A stretch of DNA of 64,000 nucleotides from Pachypanchax playfairii (GCA_006937955.1 SSNP01000001.1:12623858-12687857), one strand, 5' to 3'. Shown: positions 1 through 12,590, counted from the stretch's first letter. The notes: generated by a model from the letters alone, not told the origin. Made by a program: numbers and translations.

Positions 1-129
1 AAATATTTGCTTCTTAACATCTCTTAGCTTTTATTGGAATATTTGCTGAATGGATTAACTTAACTTCCTTCCTCTCCCATCTTCAATTGCTCTGCGTAGA
101 TCAAGATGGGGGATTGTGTTGAACTGAAC

Positions 130-245
130 CCAATCAGCTGGTGAAATGTTTTAATTCCTGTTGACGTTATACTTTTATAAAGTGCCTTGAAATGACCTTG
201 TTATAAATTGGTGCTTTAGAAATAAAAATTAATTGAGTTGAACTG
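130..245 (+). repeat. LINE-type 3' tail
   Basis: A stretch reading from a 'tataaagtgccttgaaatg' motif to an 'attgagttgaact' end resembles the common teleost LINE 3' tail (a 'gcgctatataaataaa-ttgaattga' pattern). The rest of the first 565 bases is AT-rich, and I see no gene in it. Confidence 0.45.
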
Positions 246-565
246 AAAATTGATTTCCCATAAACATGAATCAGGACTGCTCAGTCAGGCCTGTGATGGG
301 GTGGTTACCTGCCCAGGTAATAAACACCAGCTGATTCAAGTCCTTTACAGCCTGATAGCTATTATTATTTTTTTATTCACATTAAAATCAGATACTGGGA
401 TATTGATACTGAGATTGTTATTGGTTTGAAGTCATCTAACCTTGTACTTAAATTTGCCCTTTAGGTTTTTAGGTTGTTTTTTTAATTTGACTGGTTGCTT
501 TGATGTAGCTTAGTTTGGATATTTTTAACGGCTCTGACTTTTGGTGATCACTTTCAAAAACCCAC

Positions 566-1016
566 TTAAAGCTATAGTGCGTAACTTTTACATGTCCGTG
601 AATGTCCGTTTCAGCCAAGCCACTATTAGAGGAGATGACACAATGCAGATTGAGCCGATCGGCTCCTCAAACATCTCATGGTATTTTTCAATATATATCA
701 TTTTTACTTTGCGTGTCGACCGGCTACATTCCCGCGCTGGCGCGCAGGAAATTACGTCTTTTACATCACAACAAAAAGGGAGGGGGAGGACGAGCGGAGA
801 GTCTCGTAGCAGGAGATCATTCACTAACCTGTCAGTTACAAATTAGCAGGCACCTTGTCTCCCGTTTGTAATAAGCTATTTGCGTTTCTGCGGAAAATAA
901 ATAAAAAATACAATAATTACCTCTTCCTCTTACGTCATATGGAAGCCCCAGCATCATTGTTGTAATAACGCAAAATTCCACTAGGGGGCGAAAGAAGTTA
1001 CGCAGTATAGCTTTAA
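566..1016. mobile_element. MITE with TTAA target duplication
   Basis: TTAA at 566-569 and again at 1013-1016 brackets inverted ends: AGCTATAGTGCGTAACTT on the left against AGCTATACTGCGTAACTT read from the right end. TTAA duplications are typical of piggyBac and Kolobok superfamilies. The interior carries no transposase, so the element is non-autonomous. The reading frames inside it are fortuitous. Confidence 0.8.
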
Positions 1017-2200
1017 AAATGCATCTTTTTAAACTTATTTTTATCACGTTTTTATCTGTTTGTATGTTACACTGTTCTTTTAACGTGAAGCACTTTGTGA
1101 TTTTTATCTTGAAAGGTAGTATATAAAAAGTTTTACTTACTTACTTTGATGACTTCCAAAAATTCTTTAATACCAAAAAGAGAGACATTTGCTCCGTTAT
1201 AAAACTACATGTGTTAGTGTGAGTTTGGACATTTTACATGAGTTTTCCTCTTTGTGTCTAACACTTTACAGTTAACACCAATAGTTTTAACAGCATCTGA
1301 ACGCTACTGCATATTGAGCCTGCTCATGTTTTTTTGATTGTACATTTAGAGTCAGGAGACTGCAGAGCAATAAGTTTGCATAATACAGAAACAATGTCCA
1401 GCTCTGTTTAAACAAACAACCATTGTATGTGTTGAGAGAAGGAACAGTCACCCAGCCGTCCACACCGCTGGACTGCTCTTCTTCCACAGGATCATGTTGT
1501 TCTTGGCTCCAGTTCCACAAACCTGCGTTTCATCGCTACACACTAAAACTGGAACTTCTCAAATAAATTAAAGAAACACTTGTTTTACTTGTGAAAATGT
1601 AGTATGTTCTGGCCTTTTTACCACCAACAGATTGAGTTGATTGTTTGCATCTTCAGTAGAACAGACTGTTTGTAAAGTGCGGATTAAGAGAACAGGTCTC
1701 ATTTGTCCTTTGCAGCACTGCCTTCTTGCTGTAATCTGGATTCTGTTTTCTTAAAACTAAATCCTCTCTGACAATACAAATCATCTGAGCTGCACGCGAA
1801 AAACCACATCATTCCTTATTCATGTTTTGTTTGAGAAACTCTCCTGCTGCCTCTGCAGCCAGATGTACATAGTTTGATTCTCCTGAGACCTCTTCGTTTC
1901 CTCTTCGCCTTCAGTCACCTCTCTGTCCTTGTCCCATAATGCCCATGTAAGGGCAGGAACCCCAAATCAGATACAGATCTGCCCTGGACCACGTGACCAC
2001 AGAGTTTATGAGGGAAACCAGACCTCTTCTTCCTCCTCCTCCTCCTCACCACATCAACACCTCAGAGACCACAGAATTTAATTTTAAGCATACTTAAAAT
2101 ACATGTCCATTTTATTTTTAACTTTAATGTTATGGGGGATATCTCGCTCCATATTTTGTAGGATGCAGAAAGCTTTTTCCTTTCGTTTTAAGACACCTAC
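1017..2200. other. Probable intron of the PPP1R14 gene
   Basis: This lies downstream, on the minus strand, of the PPP1R14 first coding exon. I looked for the next family exon (an acidic DELL-type segment) and did not find a convincing one, so the remaining exons probably lie past the left edge. A short CCT-rich tract occurs near 2030-2046. Nothing else is recognisable. Confidence 0.5.
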
Positions 2201-2395
2201 CTGACCCTGGTACAGCTGGTCCAGACTCTCGTCGATCCACTTTTCCAAGTCCAGTCGCTTCTTCAGCTCTTTCCGGTTGTACTTCACTGTGACCCGGGCA
2301 TGTCTCTTCGGGATGTTCCCCCCTTGCTCTTCAAACGGCTCCAAATCGGTCTCATCATTTTCCTCCGGCTTCGTCCTGATGCTGTCGCTCGCCAT
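2201..2395 (-). CDS. ppp1r14a: PPP1R14-family phosphatase inhibitor, first coding exon (CPI-17-like, partial)
   Basis: This exon encodes 65 residues starting at the ATG on 2395-2393 and ends at a clean donor (CAG|GTAGGT) at 2201, in phase 0. An acidic N terminus (residues 10-24) is followed by the family signature KRHARVTVKYNRKELKKRL (30-48) and LEKWIDESLDQLY. In CPI-17 this segment holds the regulatory threonine (Thr38); the matching residue here is Thr36. When phosphorylated by PKC or ROCK, family members inhibit the PP1 catalytic subunit of myosin phosphatase, raising the calcium sensitivity of smooth-muscle contraction. The sequence is closer to PPP1R14A than to B, C or D, but the paralogue call rests on one exon. 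Upstream in-frame codons exist, but the ATG at 2395 fits the family's usual start. The downstream exons are missing from the window. Confidence 0.82.
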
Positions 2396-3420
2396 TCCTG
2401 CAGTGAACTCCTCCGACTCGTTTGTCGCCTTTTGTTTTGTGGAAACAGAGAGAGGCGCTGCTGGGAGCAGAGGGAGGAGATGGAAACGCAGGGAGGCGCT
2501 GGGAACCGGCGGTGGCCCCTCGACTACAAAACTCTGAATATTTACGCACAAATACTGTCGATGTTTGAAACACTCTTGTCGGAATTTTGCTTCTTAACTG
2601 TCCTCTTTTTGGAATGAAGTCACACCGGTTTCAAATGAAAGTAAAAGAACAATCACAGACCCGCCGGCTCAGACATCCAGGATCCTGTTCCATCGAGGTT
2701 CTAATAGAACAAAGAACTTTAGGCTGCCTTTACTTAGATTTTAAACAGAATCCTGATATAAATATAGCATAACTCTTGTATGTACATGCTCAACTTCCTC
2801 TAGCTATTTTAAATAGTTTCTAACATTTCAATAAATGTTAAGATGGAAACAAATAAAGGTTCTAAAACATGTCAGAGAGATTGAGCACAGAACATCTCAG
2901 TCCACCTATTAAACATCATGATTTTCACATATGTGTGATCATATTTAAACTCTCCAAACAGGGAAGAATGTGCAGAATTTATGTTTTACATGTGTTTTAC
3001 ATGTTGAAACCACATATTTTCACATATGAGCCATGTGTTTTCTGTTAAACAGATTTCCGGGATTTTTTTTTTCCCTCTGTGATGCAACTTATCATCATAA
3101 TAAATAGTAACTAAGTCAAATGCTTTTGCCTTTTGACCAAACCCAGTGATCTACCACTAATCCACAGCCTGTTTGTTCAGCTACTCACCTGCAACTAAAG
3201 TATGCACTTACATGCTCAGCATGTACAACCTCTGGTTTACTAGTTACAGGAATGGTGAACGCTGATCACTAAAATGACTGAATTAAACTCCAGGCATTAG
3301 TATTACCATGGCAAAACTGTGTTTCCTGTTCAACAAGTCTTACCTGTTAGGTGATGGCTTCCTTAACCTGGTGTAATTAATCAAATGCCAGTAACTAAAC
3401 ATGCAAACATCTAATTAAAT
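2396..3420. other. 5' flank of PPP1R14 exon; no gene seen
   Basis: The sequence just upstream of the PPP1R14 start (2396-2560) is GC-richer and would hold its 5'UTR and promoter, but I see no TATA box. The rest is AT-rich and without recognisable coding sequence. Confidence 0.4.
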
Positions 3421-3485
3421 CAAATCAAAAATACTTTATTTATCTCTGAAGGGAAATTAAATGTTGTTGTAGCTCGTAAAAATAA
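3421..3485 (-). mobile_element. LINE 3'-end fragment
   Basis: 'actttatttatctctgaagggaaattaaatgttgttgtagctc' is the reverse complement of a LINE/SINE tail ending in 'aatttccc...aataaag'. A near-identical copy lies at 29535-29590. A short piece of the 'gaccctgtaatgg..caacctgtccagg' repeat family follows at 3605-3660. Confidence 0.6.
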
Positions 3486-3734
3486 CAATGACGACTTTTA
3501 GGAATCTTTAACTATTGTGTTACAATTTGTTCTCACTTGGTTTAACATTATTGCAAAGTGTAGTTATTTCCTGTTGGCCTATAAGCAGATCAAGCTTGCT
3601 TTCATATGACCCTGTAATGGGCTTGCAACCTGTCCAGGTATGACCCCCGCTTCTCGCCCACCTCTGAACGCTTCACCAGGCTGTAGACATTACAAGTATG
3701 TAAATCAGGTAAATCAGAGCACTAACTGTTTTAA

Positions 3735-4493
3735 AACAAATCTTTTATTTCACATCACAAACACAACATGATGAACTTAAATAATATGAATGGAAAAGAA
3801 GTAACATAAAGTGAACTTTGGCATGAACACAAAATGGCACATGAGAACAGAATCAAATAGGTTACTAATTTAAGGACATGGCAGATACAGAACATTTTCC
3901 ATTTATCCCCACAAAAGCGTATCTTTGGGATATTTCACAATCCATTAAACATCCAGAGACAACATCAAGCATTGTTTCTCATTCAACATCATATAAATAT
4001 ATCTTTACATCTGTGACAGTCAATGTAAAATCATAAACACACCTTTTCAAATAAATAAATAATATAAAGAATAAAAAATGATGGTGCGCACAATAAGGAA
4101 ATAATGGTCAAAGGAAGATTGAAAAGCAAAACAAAAGTCATGCATTAAAAAAAAAAAAAAATATTTGAGAGAACTGCTCTGTGAAGGTATTTGAGCATAT
4201 TTTCCAAAGTTGTTGTGACTTCTTGTATTTGGCTTGTGTTGTAGGTCCTATGAACAGTTAATCACATTATCTGTGTCTTTGGGTCTTAAACATAAAAAAG
4301 CATAGCCCCAAATCTTCTCTAAAAATGTTGTAAATCTTCTTTATTACAATAGTTCATTTGTCAGAATTGAGCTTTTTACAGTGACGTCGCGTGTCTTTCA
4401 GCTTGTATTTTTGCTCCTCTCTGTATGAGGAGAGAGAAGCAACAAGTGCTATAATGTTTCTTCCCTGTTTGAACATCCATGTTTCTCCTTGTT
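3735..4493 (-). other. Probable 3'UTR of dlc with polyadenylation signal
   Basis: Reading leftward from the dlc stop codon there is about 750 bases of AT-rich non-coding sequence. AATAAA appears on the minus strand at 3749-3744, a plausible cleavage signal. No splice acceptor or further coding exon was identified. Confidence 0.5.
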
Positions 4494-7400
4494 TTATCTG
4501 AGCCCAGCTCCAGAGCCTAACATGGCCTCGTCCCTCCACATGAAGCCCTGATGTTCCCCTCTTGCCAGGCTGCTCTCCACAGGGTTGTTCCTGTAGCCAG
4601 ACCTGCTGTCAGGGCAGAGGGCAAGGCTGAGCCGAGCTGTGCTGTTACTGATCTTAAACAGGCCGTTTGGACTGAGGAATGCTTCTCTCTCACTGCCCCC
4701 CAGGTTGTTAACCGTCTCCAAATCGTTGTAAACTGCAATATCACTCAGCTGCTTCCTTCCCTCCATTCTCCTCCTTCTCCTCAGGAAGAGAATGCCTGCA
4801 ACCAGAACCAGGATCAAAACAGCCAGAAGGCATGAAACAGTGAGGGTGGTGGAGGAGGAAGACTTGGAGGCTTGGCGCAGTGCAGGTTTGAAACTGGGCT
4901 GAAGTGTGAACTCACAGCTTGGACCCATGAAGCCCTTGGGACACTGGCATACAGGCCCAGTGAAATGTGTGAAGCACGTGCCACCATTCTGACATGGACG
5001 TGCCCCGCAGGCATCTGAGCGCACGCTGCAGTTCTTGCCAGTATACCCCAGGGTACAGGAACAGGTATAGTCATTCACACCATCTTGGCAGGTTCCAGCA
5101 TTCTCACAGGGACTTGAGGCACAATCATCAACGTTAACCTGGCAGTTGGCACCAGTGAAACCTGGCTGACAGCGACACAAGATACTCTGACCGAGATCCA
5201 AACAGTCACCACCTGTAGAAGAGAGGAATACTAAGCTCAGCATCCAAGAGACAAGGGGTACCCTCTTTAAAAACAACAATAACAAGTGTTAACTACAGGT
5301 ACATGTATGTACTTCAACACGAGTACCAACACAGACACGTATCTACTAATTCACATTTCAGCCACAAGATGTCGCCAGAGGCAAGTGATCCATGTGGACT
5401 CACCATTCAGACATGGTCTGTTGCTGCAGCGATCCAGCTTTTTCTCACAGTTGGAGCCGGTGTAACTGGGAGGGCAGCGACAGGTGTAGCCTCCAGTCAT
5501 TGTTTCCACGCAGGTGCCACCGTTAAAGCAGGGACCATCTGCACAAGTCATGGCTATAATCTCACAGTTTTTACCGTAGAACCCCTGCGGGCAGGTGCAT
5601 GAGTAGTCATTCTCCAGGTCCTAGAGACAGTGAACAGTTGAAAAGAAAAAAGTCAGCTTAGTTTTAACTGTGTGGTTTAAAATTCAGTAAGTACCTGCAA
5701 AAGCTGAACTTGAATAGTTTGACATATTTTTAATGTATCAAATCTAAAGCACTGATAGGGAACTGCAGTGAGAATATTAAAAAAATCACATCATCCTATT
5801 TCGTTCATTTTAATTGTACAATTTAAGCTGCCTTAGTTTAGTGTAGTTTTAATAACACTATTTAAACTTTCTTGGCAATATTGTTCTATTGTCTTTCACT
5901 TTTATGAAACACCAAGTCCAGATCTTTGGCCCTACTTCACCATTTTGTAGGGATAACTTGTCCATTTTCTTGGGGATTAATAATTAAAATCCTCCAGTCC
6001 TTCAGCTGTGGTATTTAACTAGGTAACTAGGTAAAATGTTGTTCTTTATCAGGACTTAAAATGTTCTACAAGGAATCTACACTCACATTGCAGCTGCCTC
6101 CATTCTTGCAGGGATTGCTGTCACACTCGTTGGTTTCCAGTTCACAGTTGGTACCACCAAAACCGGGCCGGCATGTGCAGGTGTAGCTACCCTGACCTGT
6201 GTTAGTACAGGTAGCTCCATTGGCACAGGGCTTGTGATTAGTGCAGTAGTTGAGGTCCTGGTCGCAGAAGAGGCCCCCCCAACCCTCCTGACAGTTACAC
6301 TGCCATGGCTGAGTGCACGTTCCATGGAGGCAGCCTGGGTAGCGGACGCATTCACTGCAGGAGGGGCCCTGCCAGCCCATGCGACACGTACAGCCCCCTG
6401 GGGCCTCGCAGTAGCCATGTTTCTCACTGCAGTCTGCAGAACAGATGGCTGGAGAAGAGAAAGAGGGGAGGATGTGTGAATACAATGGAGAAGTCCCCTC
6501 ACACACACACACAGAGGGCCCCCTGTCTGAACCCAGCACTGTCCTAGACTTCACTTTTGGTTAAATATTAAGCCAAGCAGCTGGCAGGCACACAGCCGAA
6601 GAAAAACGATTTCTTTTATCTTCTTTACATCACACACACACACACACAGACACACACACACACACACACACAAGCTGTCACTCACAGGCCGAAGTGCTCT
6701 CTATTATTGCGGCAGAACAAAAGGCCGATCAAACACTGTACAGAACAGCTAGTCCATCATATTTTAATCAAAATGTTTTCATGAAGATAATTTCAGATGC
6801 AGTTCTCAAAAATGCTGTTTTTAACTGGATGTATTTCACACTTAAACATGTTTAAACTTGTTTTTTTGTCGCTTCTCCATTCAACAAATTTTATATTCTA
6901 TATTTACTCTTTCAGTTTTTCATCATCCCACGTAAAATAAATTCTTTTGTTAGGTCAATTGTACCACGAGTTTACTTCCAGTCATGTGCGTTCAGAATGT
7001 TCTTTTCATCAAGGCGCACTTTACATTTTAGTGTAGAACAATCTGTACTCACGCTCAGAACAGTAGTTTCCTTTCCAGCCCTCCAGACAGATGCGGTTCC
7101 CTTCTTCGTCGCAGGTGTAGTGGCCCAGCGTGTCGTCTCTCGGCCTGCAGTAGTCTGCGCATCCATCTCCAAAGTAGTACTCGTCGCAGAAGACGTGATA
7201 GGAGTAGCGCAGCTCGCTCTGTTCGCCGAAGTGAACGTCCTGGGACCAGTCTTCTCCAATAGCAAGTCTCCTCCGGGTCGCCAGACGGCTCACCAGGTTG
7301 TTTTGGTTGTCTGCTGATGAGAATGAGGTCGGTGTTATTGTTTGTTTGTTATTTTTTTTTAAAGAATCTGACCAGAAATTGGCACCTGTCATTCAAATCA

Positions 7401-7917
7401 ACTACCTGTGTATTCTGTGGGTGATTCTGCGTTCCAGGCTTCAATGATCAAAGAGAAAGTCCCCTGGAACAGAAGAACAGCGTTTCTTTAACGCAATGCA
7501 TCTTACACACTCATAAAGAAGTGAAACAGTTAAGCATTAGTTGACTTTGTATTTACCGGCCATTTGAAGTGGAAAGGCACTCTGATTGGAGCGCTGCTGG
7601 AGATTGACGTGTGATCCGCCCTAATCACATTGGTGTGTCCGGTACCGAACGTGCACGGCGGCTCTGCTGAAATAACGTCCTCTGGGTGTTTCAGGCAGAT
7701 TCTGAAGAATATGTGACAGTCTCTGTGTCTTCTGCAGATGCGTTGCGCCGTGTGGAAGGAATGAATCTTCAGCTCGAACACGCCGGAAGAGAAAACCTAC
7801 AGCAGAAGAGCGACGGTTAGAATTTACCGAGGAGAAGGAGGCCACGAGGACGCGAAACCAACTTACCACGTGCACTAAGGTCATAACCAGGAGGTATCTC
7901 AGGGGTAGTTGCGCCAT
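4494..7917 (-). CDS. dlc: Delta-type Notch ligand, deltaC
   Basis: Seven exons join in frame (7917-7867, 7796-7557, 7463-7406, 7313-7053, 6448-6087, 5620-5404, 5212-4494), every intron GT-AG, giving 635 residues. Order: signal peptide (about 1-23), MNNL domain, DSL domain (Cys159-Cys201), eight EGF repeats (about 204-498), a membrane segment (about 518-540, followed by RRRRR) and a cytoplasmic tail of about 95 residues. As a Delta ligand it activates Notch on neighbouring cells; in zebrafish DeltaC acts in somite segmentation. The identity call rests on close agreement with zebrafish DeltaC through the N terminus, DSL and EGF repeats (for example MTCADGPCFNGGTC). The tail keeps a conserved EAFL patch but ends GSGAGLR, about 30 residues short of zebrafish DeltaC, whose terminal ATEV is absent. 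An unseen extra 3' exon could explain this. Confidence 0.93.
6629..6672. repeat. (CA)n microsatellite
   Basis: A nearly pure CA run of 44 bases with one CAGA interruption, inside dlc intron 4. Confidence 0.9.
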
Positions 7918-8154
7918 TTTTCATCGATGTCTATTTTATAATTTTAACTAAATACCCGCATATAACGTGCGCAACAGTGTTGCCAAAAAACTTTAGAAAA
8001 AGGTGAAAGTTTTTTTTTTTTTTTCAAATTTGCATCACTGTGAAGTCTGTTATCCTTTTGGTGTGCCCTAAATCCACTTGGTGGTCCCCTACTTGCTCTT
8101 CTTGAGCTGTTGTTGCTGACTTGTTTGGGTTCTGGTGCGTAAAGGCGCACAGAG

Positions 8155-8196
8155 CTTTTATACCCGCTCCGCCACGCGTCAGCGGCAGAGGGGCGG
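8155..8196 (-). promoter_or_regulatory. dlc core promoter: TATA box and GC box
   Basis: On the minus strand TATAAAAG lies at 8162-8155, about 240 bases upstream of the dlc ATG. A CCGCCCC GC box lies at 8196-8190, about 30 bases further upstream. The expected transcription start is near 8130. Position and orientation fit dlc; no start site was measured. Confidence 0.6.
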
Positions 8197-8199
8197 AGC

Positions 8200-9410
8200 T
8201 TCAGCAGACGCCCAGGACCAGCTTGATCCCCCGGAGCTGCTCGGGGATTTGGAAAACCCACGTTACATCTGGGCCTAAATTGGAAGGAATATGCATAACA
8301 AGCTGGCGCAGTGCAGATAACTGCGCGACAGGTGATCAGTGATCAGGTCAGAGGTCTGATCTGCCACGTGCTTCACATGATCCCATTCTGAGTCAACATA
8401 AAACGGACTTCATCATAAATAAGTTTGATTTAAAATTTGATCTAAAAACAGATTTTTATTGTCCTTTTCTGAACGCACACTTCTTCTCATCTGGGAGTTC
8501 GCAAAGTTCATCTAACAACCATATTAGAAACCTTTTCTTATCCAGGAGGAAACTTTTGGGATTTTGCTCTTTCTGAACAAACTCAGAGGAGGAAGGGCGG
8601 CTCTCAGTTCTTTTCTCTTTCCTCTCAACACTATAATCAACCTGACGCGTGTGAGGTGACAAAGAAGTGGGCAGATCCGGGAGAAAACCTTCTGGCGTTC
8701 ATTCAGACCCACTCTGTTGTTCTCCTCATCCTCAAGAGAGAGTGGGTGGGGGTGGGGAAGTGTTTGCGTGTGCATGCGCGTGTGTAAAGGCAAAGGGGGT
8801 CTTGGAAGGTTTGGACTATCGTGTTGCCTTTGTCTGGATCTCATGCGAACAGCTGTATGTTAATCAACGGTGCATGTTGGACTAAACCCGCGGCTATTGT
8901 CTGTCCCCGAGGCGTCAGCACACAGCGCGCGCGCTTAAGACAAACCTTTGGGCCCTTATTGATTCAGGAGGAAGTGCTATCGGGTCTAGCACCTGTCGCT
9001 GACGTAAATACACCTAAACTGCCTCCAAATACAGCTGAGCTGATTCAACCTTATTTAATATATATATGTGTGTGTGTGTGTGTGTTTAAAAAAGACATAA
9101 AAGGCTTAAACTCAAACGAAATGTCAAAAAGTTTGTAATAGTTTTTAAAATCACTCATATCCCCACGTGTTGCATGTTTTCAGTGTTTTTCACTCCTTCG
9201 TTTGACATTTTACGATGTAACTGAGTTGTGTGTGAGGAGTTTGGGGGCCCATTGATATTAAAATGAGAGAAGGGGGACGCGTGGCTAAAGACCCCCCCCA
9301 CCTCACCCCCTGATGAGAGGCACGCTTCCCTGATGCAAAACAAGACAGTGAAGAGGGACCAACTTGAAATATGTCAGAGGAGAGGACGTGCAGTTCACTC
9401 GGTCCGATCC
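8200..9410. other. dlc upstream region, no gene
   Basis: This holds an E-box (CACGTG) near 8365, a GCGCGC run near 8930 and a TATA/TG microsatellite at 9058-9088. Cis-regulatory elements for dlc are likely here, but none can be named with confidence. No coding sequence was recognised. Confidence 0.4.
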
Positions 9411-9414
9411 TCAG

Positions 9415-9715
9415 AGTCGGCACCTACTTTTAAGAGCAGACTTAAGACTCACCTCTTTAAAGAACACTTTCAGTCTTAATGTAGGATTAATTTATGATTT
9501 ATGATAGCGATTTGGGAGTTTATCTCTACAAAAAAAAAAAAAATTGATACACTTGATGTATCAGCGTCGGAATTAAACTGGACTCCAAACAGTCCACCTC
9601 CTTATATTGTTTCCTTCTCTTTGATTTCTTGCTTGTATGTTCTCTCAATGTAAGTCGCTTTGGATAAAAGCGTCTGCTAAATGACAGTAGTAGTAGTAGT
9701 AGTAGTTGTAGTTCT
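9415..9715 (+). mobile_element. L2-like LINE, 3' end
   Basis: Translation near the left end gives the ORF2 C-terminal pattern TFKSRLKTHLFKEHF. The right end reads 'taagtcgctttggataaaagcgtctgctaaatgac', a very common teleost LINE 3' tail, followed by (AGT)n. The element is severely 5'-truncated and non-functional. Confidence 0.75.
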
Positions 9716-10065
9716 TCAAACTTAAATCTCAAATTTAAAATCTCAATTTAAAAAGAGATTCAAGATGATACACATTTATTTGGTCCTTATTTATATAATT
9801 TCTTTGAAGCACCAGGATTATATGATGGACTCAGTCACAGTGACTGAAGAAACAACTGACTTTAAAGGCAAAATTATCTGGAAATGAGCTTCAGAAGCGT
9901 CCACTGCTCTGTCCATTATACTGTCTTCAAACAATTAGCCAAACAACTGAGCTTTCTAGATTAACTGTTAACCCTTCCATGTAACATTAATCATATTTTT
10001 CCTGAGGATTGTATTAATTAATAGGGTTAGGGTTAGTTAATTAAGGTTAGGTTAATTAATTTTAA
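9716..10065. other. AT-rich intergenic; short telomere-like run
   Basis: There is no coding sequence. Two to three TTAGGG-like units at about 10022-10052, mixed with TTAATTAA, look like a degenerate microsatellite rather than an internal telomere. Confidence 0.4.
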
Positions 10066-10243
<178 letters not shown>

Positions 10244-10269
10244 TTATTTGCATACTTATTTTTATTTTT

Positions 10270-10670
10270 TTTATTTCCAGTGTTTCCTCTGTGGGAGCCC
10301 TCTGCCTCAGGGGCAGTGGGTCTTCCCTGCAGCGCTTGGATGGAGATGGGGGTCTTGGCGTTCCCTCCTCTGGACACTCATGGTCGGCGCCTTACTGTTG
10401 CTGCTGACCTGCTGCTGCCGGTGCAGATGGCTCCCCTGATGGTGTTTTCCTACCTTACCTGGCTCATCTGTGTTCGGCCTACTGTCCTTTTTATCATTCG
10501 TTTTTCTGTCCCTAAATGTTGTTCTGAGGGTGTTTTACACNNNNNNATGGGGGTTGGATGGGGGGGTTGACATATGTGGAGTTACTTATGTTTTTATCCT
10601 GTAAAGTACCACTGCAATTTTGCACAAAAAGTGCTTTACAAATAAAGTTTAATTTGATTTGATTTGAAGT
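10270..10670 (+). repeat. LINE 3'-end remnant with assembly gap
   Basis: A GC-rich segment without a sustained reading frame leads into 'aaagtgctttacaaataaagtttaatttgatttgatttg', a LINE-like 3' tail. Six unknown bases occur at 10541-10546. Confidence 0.5.
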
Positions 10671-12590
10671 AACATTCACCCACACACTCTCAAACAACAA
10701 CTTGTAAATCAAGGGCTACATGGGGCCCAATGTCATTCTTATAGACTCTTCAACATGTGGAGGGTAAAGGTGGGATTGAACAACAAACCTTATGATTGGC
10801 AGACACCTGTGTATCATGACTCGGTCTAGTATGGCAGCTTCTATGCAAGTAAACCAATAACAGCCGTACTGATGAATCAGAAGTTTTTTTTAAAACAAGG
10901 ACATTTTTAAATGATGGCAGTTCCTCAGGTCAGTTAAATTATGTTCAAATAATTTGAAATGCAGCTGACATGTCAACATTTTATGTCATAACCATCATAC
11001 AGTTACTGAAAAAAACTCATTTCTGTATATTTTTTGGACATTTCCACATTTTTTCCTAATTAATGAATGAAGGTACATTTTCATAAATGTGACGTAATAA
11101 TAAAATCCTTATTTCACACTTGTGATTTTTGTCTCTAATCTTGAATATGAATGTGTGACCAGTTGACACGTACAGCGTGTTGAGACGATGGACAGTATCT
11201 TCTTGATCTCTCTGTGGAGACGGATGTTTGAGTCTCTTTGAAGGGAGAGCAGATGGACACTGCTCTCTCTCTGCTGCTGTTGTCTGTATTACTTGTAGGA
11301 GTGTGACATGCATGCGCCATGGGGCATGGGAACATAAGACGAGTCATATCAATCCCCACGCTTCAGACCTCCCATCACTTTTGAGAGAGCAGCATCTGCC
11401 TCATCTCAGCAGCTTGGATATCCTTCTCCCCAAGGACCCGGAGGAGAATGAAAAGGGGAGCTGCAGCACATCTGACCCTCGTGGGCCCTCAGGGGAGACG
11501 TTAGCCTGTTGTGGCCACTTCTGCAGTTCTGGCCTGCAGTCTGCCGCAGGACAAAAGGAGGTGTGGAATGGGTGTCTGGTGGGGTGTGGTGTTGTGTTTG
11601 TGTGTGCACACATGCAGTCTCACATGTATGCATGTAATTTGGTTGATTGGTTTCTATCATCTCTGAGATATTGTTGTGTAACAGAAATCTTTCACAGTTA
11701 TTTCAGTTGAACTTTCAGGAAATTTATGGTTGAACTCAAAGGGTTAAATGATGGACCCGAACTACACTGCTTAAAGTCAAAAATACTGTACAGTATACAC
11801 TATGCAGCCAAGTTGAAATGATTTTACTTCTTTTTACTTGTGGGATCTCTGTTGTTGTGTTCTGTAGTTTGACAGTTCTCTTACAGAATCATGAGTCTCT
11901 GCTTCATAATTCTTGTTCCAAGTTGAGAAATCAGAATTTTTAAAGGTCAAAATGTATTTTTCTATTATTGTTTTTATTTTGATCTTTTGTATTTTATTTT
12001 TTCTTGCCAGGCATTTTTGGTCAGATTATTTTCTTAGAAAGAATTCATGATTTTTTTTTTTTTATGCAGGAAATACTAATCTGAAAGAAAATGGGATCCT
12101 CGGTTTTGAGAACAACTTGATTGTGTCATAAAAGAAATTAAATCCACTGATAATCTCTTTTCTCAGAGTTTTATTACTAAAAAACTAAAGAGTGACAAAA
12201 TGGGCATCCAAAAATAGGTTTTAACAACTTTTACTGCTGCTTAAGATTAATGTAAGAGAAGGAGATACAGAACATTTGGAGTAATGGATACAAAGACTTT
12301 TACTAGCACACTGTTAAGTGGAAGAGGAGGGATTTTCAAGGTGGATTTGAAAGGAAGTAAATAGAAACACAGTCTTTATCATGAGTTCCCATCGTCACTC
12401 CAACTGTGGCACTTTGAAACTGTCAATTCTAAAAACCTGAAAGAAAAGTTGAGATGTAGTTCAAGGTAAGGTGGGGTGTTCGAGTAAGATGATCACACAA
12501 TAAAGTAAACATTGAAATGTTAAATATGTGGATGAGTTTGTCACAGCATTGTACAAATATTTGATTATATAAGGATCAGATTGATGTCTT
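10671..12590. other. Intergenic, no supported gene
   Basis: Mostly AT-rich. A more complex segment at about 11190-11560 has open frames on both strands, but none resembles a known protein, has splice support or starts with a good ATG. It could be a regulatory element. Confidence 0.35.

Noticed and set aside
10022..10052. TTAGGG-like units suggesting an internal telomere
   Set aside because: Only two to three imperfect units occur, mixed with TTAATTAA, next to a microsatellite.
11228..11710. A 160-codon plus-strand open frame
   Set aside because: It starts at a non-ATG codon, has no recognisable domain, and both strands are open over part of it; low-complexity TG-rich sequence supports the end.
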